64,000 nucleotides of DNA from Ahaetulla prasina. Lineage: Eukaryota; Chordata; Lepidosauria; Squamata; Colubridae. Where the stretch lies: positions 164,319,252 to 164,383,251 of the forward strand of contig NC_080540.1 in the NCBI RefSeq assembly GCF_028640845.1. Direction: 5' to 3'. The notes beneath the pieces are model-generated. The model was not told the origin of the DNA. It did no database searches and saw only the letters and a program-made list of their open reading frames with translations. Both the position numbers and the translations under genes were made by a program. Below are positions 20,601 through 32,600 of this stretch, piece by piece (within the stretch, counting starts at the first letter, position 1; the number at the start of each line of letters is the position of its first letter).

Positions 20601-23600
20601 TGTGGCAGGGGAAGGATACTGTAAAATCTCCATTACCACCCCACTCCAGGGGAAGGATACTGCAAAATCCCCATTTCCTCCTGATCAGCTGGGACTTGGG
20701 AGGCAGAGAATAGATGGGGGCGGGGCCAGCCAGAGGTGCTATTTACTGGTTCTCTGAACTACTCAAAATTTCTGCTATTGGTTCTCCAGGGCCGGGATAG
20801 CTCAGGCAATAGAGAAGCCTGTTATTAGAACACAGAGCCTGCAATTACTGCAGGTTCAAGCCCGGTCCAAGGTTGACTCAGCCTTCCACCCTTTATAAGG
20901 TAGGTAAAATGAGGACCCAGATTGTTGGGGGGGCAATAAGTTGACTTTGTAAAAAAATATACAAATAGAATGAGACTATTGCCTTATACATTGTAAGCCG
21001 CCCTGAGTCTTCGGAGAAGGGCGGGGTATAAATGTAAAACAAAAAAAACAAAAAAAGAACTGGTCAGAACCTGCTGAAACCCACCTCTGCTGTGAGTACC
21101 CTAAGGAGCCCAAGGCTCCTCAAGATTGCATTACTGCAGGTCTGTGGCAAACTGTCAAATTATATGGCTTAACTTCCTGCACTGTTTTAGCCAGAGCAAT
21201 AAAATGGATATATTAGTCATCGAAAAGGCTAAAAATACTAGTTCCCATTTTTTAAACAGTATGTCAATCCCCCATAAAAATGAAATCAAAATTCCTGCCT
21301 CCACCCCTTCGGATGATACTACCATATTAAAGGTAAAGGTTCCCCCGCACATGTGTGCTAGTCATTTCCCACTCTAGGGGCCGTGCTCATCTCCATTTCT
21401 AAGCTAAAAAGCCAGCGCTGTCCAAAGATGTCTCCCTGGTCACATGGCTGGCATGACTAAGCATTGAAGGCACACGGAGCTCTGTTACCTTCCCATCACA
21501 GTGGTCCCTATTTTTCTACTTGCATTTTTTATGTGCTTTCGAACTGCTAGGTTGGCAGAAGCTGGGACAAGTAACGGGAGCTCGCCCTGTTACGTGGCGC
21601 TAGGGATTCAAACCGCTGAACTGCCAACCATCTGATCAACAAGCTCAGTGTCTTAGCCACTGAGCCACCACATCCCCTACCACTACATTACTGCCCTTTT
21701 AATATTTGTTTTTAAAAAATGAGACCCAGGCAGCCCAAGAATGTTGCAAATCCCAATTTCTGAATTGAGATCCAGCCTGGTGTAGTGGCTTAAGGCATCA
21801 GGCTAGAAACTGGTAAACTGTTGAGTTAGGCATAAAATCAGCTGAGTGACCTTGTGCCGGTTACTCTCTCAGTCTCTTAAGAAGAAGGCAAGGGCAAACC
21901 GCTTCTGAAAAACAATCCAAGAAACTGCAGGGACTTATCCAGGCAGTCGGCAGGCGTCAACAATGACTTGAAAGCACACACATGGCGTGCGCGCGCACGT
22001 GCACACAATCTGGGTTAGCAGTATGTGAAAACATGTTTCAAAAACCCAAAAAAGAAAACTGTTGACTTAATGGACAGTTAGAACTGAAGTGTCAGATCAT
22101 GAATTGGTAGGAATCATTTAGACCAGAGGTCTCCAACCTTAGCAACTTTAAGCCTGGTGGACTTGAACTCCCAGAAATCCCCAGCCAGCAAAGCTGGCTG
22201 GGGAATTCTGGGAGTTGAAGTCCTCCAGGCTTAAAGTTGCCAAGGTTGGAGACCCCTGATTTAGACTAGTGGTCCCCACCAACCATTTCAGCTCTGCAGA
22301 CTGGGAACAGGAGCAGCAGCAGCGGGGTGGGTGGGGGCGGAGAGGATGGTTTTGCGGGCACGCACACTCGCCTGCTGTAAAGTTTCACTCACTCGCCTGC
22401 TGCTTGCAGATTCCCAATGGGGATCGTTGGGAACCATTGAATCGAAACCTCCTTCAGTTCAGGAATCCAAATTGAAGCATTTGTGACTGACGGGTATCCA
22501 GCTTCTCTTTTTCAGCACATGCAGAACCCACCTCTTCCCTTGTTAATCAGTGATCTGAGCATAAGGCAGGGTCTTAAGTGTGAGAACAGCCCATTATTTA
22601 TTATGGCAGAAATACTACTTTGGACATGATGTCACTTTTTCCTGGTAGCTTCGCCAGGCTAGAAAGTAGGAGATTGCAAGTTCTAGTTCTGCCATAGCTA
22701 TGAAAGCCAGTTGAATGACCTTGGGCCAGTCACTCACTCTCAGCCTAACCCACTTCACAGGATTGGTTGCTATGGGGAGAAGAGGAGGAGGAAGGTTTGT
22801 TGGATACGTTCACTGCCTTGAGTTATTTGTAAAAATCATAAAGGCAAGGTACAAGTAAATAAATAATGTCATACAATATACGAATTTCAGCAGCAAAGCA
22901 AGCCCTGAAGGCTAGATAGCTCTTACCTCTATCACTAGCTGAAAACCTTCTCTCTTCTTAATTTCATCAGCTAGATACCTAGGATAAAAAAGAAGAAAAT
23001 GCTAGGGAAAATGCTTGAACCACATGCCAGTCACCAGGAATGGCAGAAGAACTTATCCCAAACTAGGGTTTTTCCAGGGGTGAAATGCTCCCGGTTTGGA
23101 CTGGATCACTTGATCTGGTAGCAATGGCGGCAGGTGGTTCGGAGAACCGGTAACAAAAATCCCTGCCCCCCCCCAAGCCCAGCTGAGCCGCGCAATCATC
23201 AGAGGTGTTTTTTTTACTTTTAAAAGCATTTTTTCTTGGGCCGAAAAAATGCTTTTAAAAGTTAAAAAAAAAGCCTCTGATGATCGTGCAGTTCAGCTGG
23301 GATCATCAGAGGCTTTTAAAAGCATTTTTTAACAACCTCTTTGGCCAAAAAAAAATGCTTTTAAAAGTTAAAAAAAAAGTTGGCCATGCCCACCCAGTCA
23401 CATTACCCCACCACCAAGCCACACCCAGAGAACCGATAGTAACAAATTTTACATTTCACCCGTGGTCTTTTCATGTACCTAGTGTAAGCAAAGGCCCTAT
23501 CCACTCTCTGCTCCAAGCCTTTGCTGCCGTTGGCCTTCCACATCAGCCACAACTTAAAGCAATCTACTTTGCGTCCACACTGGATGGTTTGATCTCCCCT

Positions 23601-26600
23601 GTCATAAGCTATGTTGTAGAACTTGTCCGTCTGGAAGAGGTAGGTAGCTTGGGCACAGTGGCATCTCTGCAGGAGTCCCTGGGAAGAAAGAGGTATCAAA
23701 AGAGTTTTTTGTTTTTTTAAAAAAAACTTTGTGTTTCACATAAAATGATTTATTCTACTTGACAATGCAAAATACTCAAAGCAGAAGTTCATTCCAAAAA
23801 ACTTCAAAATGAACTGGAAAACGTGATAAGAATAGGGTGATCATAGACTCAGAAACCAGAGAGTTTAAAAGAGAGGTGTGCAGCATAAGACCTTGGGAGA
23901 TTGCTAAACTACAATTGGTCCTAGGTCAGTGTTGGCGAACCTTTAGTGTTCTCGCGTGCTGGCCCGCATGCCAGAAGTGGCACACAAAACTGTTCTGCGC
24001 TGAATGCGCGGCCCCGTCAGCTCCCGTCGCATTCCTGTGCTCAAACACATGCCAGTCAGCTGACCATCGTGTGTGCGATGCCACCAACCCCGGAAGTGCG
24101 GCAGTCCATCGCGCATGGGCACAATGCCAACCCGGAAGGCTGGGTTCTGGTTTGCACATGCGCGATAGACTGCCACACTTCTGGGGTCCGCCAACACCAC
24201 GTGTGCGACGGCTAGCTGAGCGGCAAGCGTTTGAGTGCAGGAACGCAATAAGGAGCCAGCGAGGCCACGCATTTGGCATGGGACAGTTTCGCGTGCCATA
24301 GGTTCACCAACACTGTCCCAGGTAGTATGATCAACGGTGTGGGATAAGAAGTTAAGTCCTATTTGGAGTGTATTATTCATTGCAGTCTCTGGTTCGAAGC
24401 AGGAACAGCATGGCAGATAAAATACCTGCCAAAATTGGAAAGAGGGCGAACAGGAAGAGGGAGTGTTCAGAGGTGAACTTCTGTTATAAAGGCCTGCAAA
24501 TGGAAAAGGCTCTTTTTTGGAATCCCAACCAAAGCATTTCTAATTTTCATGAAGAAAACTAAAAAGTTCCAAGAAAACTTAATTGGCAGACATACTCATA
24601 TTAGAGTAGATCATCTTCACCTAATAAGAAAATAGACCTTGTCAGTTGGACAGGATCTACTCTGCCCAAAGCAAGGAATGGTAAGACTACAGCTGAGTAT
24701 AGCCCACAATCCCACAAAGTTTTTTTATCGGACATTTATTTCAATACCTTTAGAAACTTTAGTTTGGGTTTATAAAGTTTCTAAATATTAGAATAAATTT
24801 AAATATTAGAATAGAATAGAATAGAATAGAATAGAATAGAATAGAATAGAATAGAATAGAATAGAATTTTTTATTGGCCAAGTGTGATTGGACACACAAG
24901 AAATTTGTCTTGGTGCGTATGCTCTCAGTGTACACAAAAGAAAAGATACGCTCATCAAGAATCATAAGGTACAACACTTAATCATAGTCATAAGGTACAA
25001 ATAACAATCAGGAAACAATATCAATATAAAGCGTAAAGATACAAGCAACAAGGTTACAGTCATACAGTCATAAGAGGGAGGAGATGGGTGGTGGGAACGA
25101 TGAGAAGATTAATAGTAGTGCAGATTCAGTAAATAGTTTGACAGTGTTGAGGGAATTATTTGTTTAGCAGAGTGATGGCCTTCGGGAAAAAACTGTTCTT
25201 GTGTCTAGTTATTCTGTTGTGCAGTGCTCTATAGCATCGTTTTGAGGGCAGGAGTTGAAACAGTTTATGTCCAGGATATGAGAGGTCTCAAAGTTTTCAT
25301 AGTAAATAGGTGATAACATTTCAGAGATACTGAGAAGTTAGACAATATTAGCCTTGACCGGGAATATCAAACTTCTATATTCTGCAGTATGGAGTTCCCC
25401 CTTTAATGCTGCTAGCTGAGGACGTATTACAGTAATGAAGCCGAAGAAATAAGCATAAATCCAGAATTAGTTAGTAGTGTACAAGAAGGTCTCAGTTTGA
25501 CTTTTGGACAGAGAGTTGGACTAGGTAGCTCTGGATTTCCTCTAACCATATTATCTGGAGGGAGAGATAACTTGTACTATAGCCTGCTTAATGTCCAGGA
25601 AGAGAAAGAGAGATTCTGAATACCTACAGAGTTATCCTGGACCAGAAAGGCAGAACACTGAAGCCCAGTCATAAGCATTTTGTGGGGATTCCAAGCCACC
25701 GAATCAGCCCTGGATGGAAAATAGAAATGAACATTTCATAATTGGATAAACCTCGTATGCAAATAAATACTAATAACCATCTTTAGAAGACTGGTAAAAA
25801 TTCATTGGTGCACCTCTTTATTTTGGATCTTTCATATATATGAATTGTCAGAGAAATATGTTTATCTATAATTCAGGGGTGTCCAAACTTGGCAACTTTA
25901 AGACTTGTGATTTCAACTTCCAGAATTCCTCAGCCAGCTTTGTTCCCAATTCTGGGAGTTGAAGTTCACAAGTCTTAAAGTTGCCAAGTTTGGACACCCC
26001 TGGTCTATATGGTATCCAAAAATCAGAAGGAGCACCTATTCGACAAATAAAATTTGTATTTAAAAAACACAAGTTTTTTGAGCTGCAGCTTAAGACATCA
26101 GCTGCAAAACATTGGAGGCTAAAGTACCAATCTTTTAATGTTTTAACTTTCAACGCCCAATGTTTTTAATGTTTTAATTGTTTTATACTATTATCTAGTA
26201 CAGGGGTCTCCAACCTTGGCCACTTTGCTGGCTGGGGAATTTTGGGAGTTGAAGTCCGCCAGGCTTAAAGTGGCCAAGGTTGGAGAGCTGTGATCTAGTG
26301 CATTGTAAACCACCCAATTGCTTGATAGTGAGCTGGGCAGCTTATACATTTAATAAATAACTAATTAAATAAAATTTACATTTATATTGATTTTTTTTAG
26401 ACTGAAAGAAGTCAACCTATCCATGGAGATGCAGAAGACTTTTCTTTCAAGCCAATCCCTCAGAATGAGCAAACTGGCAACCTTACATCACAAGTGGCCA
26501 GCCTCGTCCACCAGCCAACCAGCACTGCATCTAACCAGCAGCCCACCTCTGACTTTCAATTATGCATGTGCCTGATCCAGTGCGTCATTCCAGCACATCT

Positions 26601-29600
26601 CTATGGTTGTCTTGTTTGCTCCTCCTTCCGCTTACTTTGCCTAGCTAGACTTTGGGCCTCAAACTGACTTTCTAAGGAACTGAATTGGGTCAATAACAGA
26701 AGATTTCCAGCAATGTAATTTACCAACATCATGCAGTTAGCAATACTTGATCTGCATCTACATGTTCACAGCAGGGGTGAAATCTACTTACCTTCCCTAC
26801 CGGTTCGGAAGTGCGCACTCCGCACTAGTAGTCCGCACTAGTAGCAGGATACTAGACATCTGCAGCTGATGAATTAAAGCAACAGGATCCTGCAAGGGTA
26901 TTCTTTGGGGCAGCTCTGCCAGGAGAGGGAACTGTTGTCTTACTGTTCGTTCTACTGACAGGGCAAATAGCCAGTGAATGTGGCCCTGTAGTTCTAATTC
27001 AGTGGGGATGGAATGGCACAAAGGCCAATCAAGATCTCTCTAACTCAGGGATGAAATGCTACCAGTTCAGACCAGTTCAGTTGAACCGGTAGTAAAAAAT
27101 GCTACCGCTTCGGGCGAACCGGTACTTCCAATGATCAGCTGGACGACGATCAGCTGTGACACACGCAATTTATATTGGCTAGAATCGTCGGATTTCCTGC
27201 TTTCTAGCTAATCTAAATCGCGTGGCACAGCAGATTTCCCCCCCCCCCTCGCTGTTCTACTTACCTTTGCAGACTTGGAAGGCTTCAAAATGTTCCTTTT
27301 TTGGTGCTGTGAGGGCGCGCATCAGGCATGCATGCACGTGAAGCGTACATGTGCATGAAGCGTACATGTGCATGAAGTGCGCATGTGCATGAAGCGCACG
27401 CTCGGTAGCAGGCTCACAGAACCGGTAGCAGAGACTCCAGAGAATTTCACCGCTGCTCTAACTCCATAAAGAGACTGACTAGAAACTACAGTATTTGTTC
27501 ATACATTTGAATGACATGGTTATTTGTGGCCTGATAAAATCAAGCTCAGTGTGGATTTTAAAAATCATTTTATTAGACGTGCCATACTGAGAATTTGGAA
27601 CAGCTAAAAGGCAAAACTGACTCTTAAAATTCCTTTATGCTTATCACCCTGAGAAATCTTTTTCAGAAGGGAAATTGATAATTAAACAAGAATGGTTGCC
27701 GTACACTGATTTGTTGACTTTTTTTCTCAAGGAGAATTTAACTTAAAAATGATAACATTAGGAGGTTTTAAATGCCATTGGTTTCCTTCTGTACATCTAA
27801 TGGAAAAACTTAAGGTGGATAAGAGGAATTATGAATGATAAAAGGGTAAAACTGATGTAGAGATTTGTACAAATGATGATCACATTATTTCTAAGATCAG
27901 GGGTGAAATGCTCCCAGTTCGGTCCGGTTCGCCCGAACTAAAAGTAAAAATGTTAAAAAAAAAGTTCCGACAATCAGGTGAGCAATGCCCGATAGCCGGC
28001 ACTTTTTTTTTTTTTTTTACTTTTCTAGCATTTTTTTCTGGTAGTTAAAAATACTTTAAAAAGTTTTTTTTAAAAAGTTCCGAAGATTGCACGTCGCTCA
28101 GCTGATCGTCGGAACTTTTTTTTTTTTACTTTTTAGGCATTTTTTTACTACCGGTTCTCCCGAACCGGTATAAAAATGCTTTTAAAAAGTAAAAAAAAGA
28201 GGCTCTGACAATCACAGCTGTGCCATGCAATCGTCAGAGCCTTTTTTTTAATTTTTAAAAACATTTTTACAACCTATTCGCCTGAATAGATTGTAAAAAA
28301 ATGCTTTTAAAAGTAAAAAAAAAGCTCGCGCACCACAGCTGATCACACACACCCCACACTGTTCTACTTACCCCATGCCTCCTTTTGGTGTATACTGCAT
28401 GGGCGCCCACCTTGAAGTTGGTGCATGGCACGCATGCACAGCCAGCGAACCGGTAGTAAACCAGTTCAGATTTCACCACTGTCTAAGATGTACAAACTTT
28501 TATTAAAAACAGAGACAGAGGACGAACAAGTCCAAAGTCAGGCTGTATTTTTTCACAGCTCATTTCTGCAAGATCCTTACGATTTATATTGATATCGACA
28601 GTTTCCTGTTTGCTTATTTGTACCCTATCACTATCATTAAGTGTTGTACCTTAGAATTCTTGATGAAGGTATTTTTTTTTATGTACACTGAGAGCATATG
28701 CACCAAAACAAATTCTCTGTGTGTCCAATCACACTTGGCCAATAAAAAATTCTATTCTATTCTATTAAAAAAAAATACTATCTACCTTTCGATCCCATCC
28801 AGAAGATGCCGATGTCTTTGGGAGAGGAGAGCACTGCCACCCCAGGCTGCCTACAGCAGAAAAAAAGGGCCTTGTGAGTTACTTAAAAAAAAGTCCAGTC
28901 AAAAGCATGGGGATAATGCTGCTATTGGAAATCCCAAATTAAAAATACAAGACTATAATTCAAATGGTAAGAGACTAGCTAAAAGCCTAGCTTTTAAAGG
29001 CTAAAAGAATCTCAAGATAGCTTTCAAGCAGAATGTGAAAATCTGGGCTTATGCCGAATTTCCACAAACATCAAGGAAACCACTTTTCTACAAATGTACC
29101 CAAATAATAAATCACACTTCACTCAGCAAGACAGCTGTCCGCTCCACCTCTGTGTGACTGAACCATTCATTAGCTATTTTCTTACCTATCTCCATTGGGG
29201 AATAATATATCTGCTGGATGAGTTGTTAAGACAGCGTGCATCAACATCTCTAGAAGGTCTTTATCTCCACAGACTGTACTTACGTCCACATGGAACCAGA
29301 GTTTGTGTCTTGTGCACACCTCTGCAATTTCAGGCAGGGGGTCAAAAGCTCCCAGGACAGTGGTGCCACAGGTGGCATTGACAAAGAAGGGGAGCGCTCT
29401 CTGGAAGAGAAGATCACAGGTTTCATTAGCATAAAAAGGTAAAGGTAAAGGTTCCCCTCGTACACATGTGTTAGTCGTTCCTGACTCTAGGGGGCAGTGC
29501 TCATCTCCGTTTCAAAGCCGAAGAGCCAGCGCTGCCTGAAAACGTCTCCGTGGTCATGTGGCCGGCATGACTAAACCCCAAAGGCACACGGAATAGAGTT

Positions 29601-32600
29601 ACCTTCCCACCAAAAGTGGTCCCTATTTTTCTACTTGCATTTTTATGTGCTTTCGAACTGCTAGGCTGGCAGAAGCTGGGACAAGTAATGGGAGCTCACC
29701 CCGTTACACGGCACTAGGGATTCAAACCGATGAACTGCCGACCTTTCAATCGACAAGCTCAGCGTCTTAGCCACTGAGCCACCGCATCCCTTTATATGGC
29801 CCAGTCAATAGGATCTGATACATATGGTCACATCTGCCTGAATTTCATTTCATTCATGTATAACTCTTTGATAAAGGAAGCATAAGCTATTGCATTAGCA
29901 CACTGTTTCTTCACTTGCTGCACACCTCAGACAAAGAGTCAGAGTTTGCAAAGCCCCTATGCCTATTGTGTGTCTCTTTTAGCAGGATCACTGGCTTAGA
30001 TGTGGGAAGAAAATGCATCCTGTTACATATAGCTTGGTGGGAGCAAAGGGAAAATTGTAACCTCCCTCAAACCCCTCCACAGGCAACATACCTCTGATTT
30101 GGCCTGGTTGATCTTTTCCTCTAGATCAGCGGGGATCATTTTCCCTCTGAGGAAGAAAAGAGTGATTGAAATGACTGAGCCATTCAGCAGGTCCTTTCAA
30201 CTAGTCCCGCTTGCTTAAACCACACTGACTTTAAGTCATTCCAAGCAGGCGGGAGAATGAAGCTATGTGTTTTCACTTTGGTAATATAGAAGGACCTTTC
30301 ACTTTGAACCTACCTGTCAGGGTTCCAAGGAACACCCCCAATGAAATAAAGCTCTGAGGCTTGAGGTTCCTCAAAATTCCAATTTATTAGAGATGTCATG
30401 TTGGCACAGCTGGGAAAACCTGAAACTGAAAGCTTCCAGGTTTTCCACACCCAGTGGACAGTTCACATCCCTGCCCCACACCTACAAGTTCATCACATTG
30501 TCCAATCAACTCTTCACACTCAATTGGATACAATCTTCTGGCAGTCTCCATCAGGATGTCCTTGAATACATAATGTTGTTATGACTAACTTTCTACCGCT
30601 CCAACAACAAACCCCTCCCAACTTCCCCAGCTAAAATATGTGACAGTTAAGAAGCAAAAAACAAAATTGCCTTCCAAAACTGACACCACCTCTACTGCAA
30701 ATTAGATCAGAGGAAAAGGTTCCGCGTTAGCCTTATGTGAAGCATTAGGATTTGTTTTTTTACCGCAGGAAGATTTTTCCTTATAATAAGATCTGTTTCA
30801 TGCACACTGAAATAATATGATTGTCGTGTCCCACTCCTCCGCTGACGGCCAGGTCAGGGAAATCCGAATCAGGCTCGCCTCTGCAGCTCTGCCCAAAGTC
30901 CTAGCAAAGTCCTCAGAGCAGGCAGGAGACCAGAAAGTGACTTCAGCAAGATAAGTTCGACTTTGCCTGACTCAGAGACTGCCAGAAAGCAGATCCTTTA
31001 TATAGGCCATGGGGTGTGGCTCCATGACTCAGCACTCATTAAGGCCTGCCCCTCCCTTCCTTCTGTTGCCTCCGCCTATCCAGTCTTCTGATGCGAGGGT
31101 CACTCCAATCAGCAGCTGTTGGAAATAAACTTTCCTCAGGCTCACATGCTGTGGAGGAGGGGGAGGGGTCTAGCTGCTCCGTTTGCCTGGGCATGGAGCC
31201 AGGGCTGGGGCCGGGGGATGCTCCCTCCTCTGCAGCCTGCTTGGGCATGGAGCCAGGGCTGGGACCGGGAGGTGCCCCCTCCTCTTCAGCTTGTCTGGGC
31301 ATGGAGCCAGGACTGGGGCCAGGAGGCATACATTCCTCCGTGTTCGGGAGCAGATAAGAAGGCCCTGGCTGCTGTGAGAGCGGACAAGACACAACAATGA
31401 TCTAGAATAGGCTCCCCAACCTGTGGGCCATGAGGGGTTTGCAACTGGGCTGTGGAAATGGCTGGTGAGTGCACGTGCACACACCTGCTGTTTCAAGTAG
31501 TTTAATCGTAAGAAAGACCCATAACAAGCCATCATTACAGGTATATATCTACATATGACAAGAACTGGAAATACCTCACAGGAGCAGCTGAAGATAGCCC
31601 CTCAAGAGGCAAGGAATACATCTCAAACTAATCCTGCCAAGACTGCAGACATAACCACTGTAACATCTTCATTTTTTCATTAAAGCACATACATGTGCAC
31701 TCCAGTGGTGGGTTTCAAAAATTTTTACTATCGCTTCTGTGGGTGTGGCTTGGTGGGCAGGTCATGGCTTGGTGGGCGTGCTTGGTGGGCATGGCAAGGG
31801 AAGGATACTGCAAAATCCCCATTCCCTCCCAATCAGCTGGGACTCGGGAGTCAGAGACTAGATGGGGGTGGGGCTGGTTCTCTGAACTACTCAAAATTTC
31901 CACTACCAGTTCTCCAGAACTGGTCAGAATCTGCTGAAACCCATCTCTGATGCGCTCCAGTTTCATGAGTGGTAAGCACGCGCACGCACCACTCGTAGAA
32001 ATGGAGCTGCACATGCACACACGCACTTGTCAGTTGCTTGCGCAAACCATCGCCTTCCCCACCCAGCAGTGCACAAAGCTGGAAACATTGGGGAACGTCT
32101 GATCTAGAAGAAACTCTTTCATATGAAACCTGCTATTTATGCAGACCAATCATGATAAAGAATGAGAACTAGATCCAAGACTTGCCATAGATCTGCTTAG
32201 GTGCTCTTTCTTTGGTGCTCTGTTTTATCATACATTGAAAGTTCCTATACAAAGTGATGTTTCAATCTTAGTTCTTACTATGTCCTCAATAATTGCGCCA
32301 CCAGTTAGAAACTACAGCTGATGGAGAAAACACTCTCTTGCAATCTTAAGGGCTCGAAACCCAAACTTACTTAAAATAAATATTCTTAGCAGGTTGAATT
32401 CCACAGGTATAAATAAGTTGAACTATGTAAACATGAAACTGAAAACCCAGAGTTCAGATTAAGAGATTGTAATTTTTTAGACCATAATTTCTGCAGGGGC
32501 AAAGGGTTTCTAAAATCGGGGGTGGGAGGGAACAATTGAACAATGGGATATGCAATTCACAGTGGTTCTGATAGCTGTGTTGAGTACGGTTAGGAAGATA

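Noticed and set aside
23837..24380. Open frames of 117-154 codons on both strands
   Set aside because: They arise from the inverted halves of a hAT element with near-perfect target duplication.
28000..28330. Repeated palindromes as a CRISPR-like array
   Set aside because: No regular repeat-spacer pattern; the units are hairpin arms within a MITE in a vertebrate genome.
31039..31392. Proline/glycine-rich minus-strand protein
   Set aside because: The frame is produced by a 54-bp tandem repeat inside a solo LTR.
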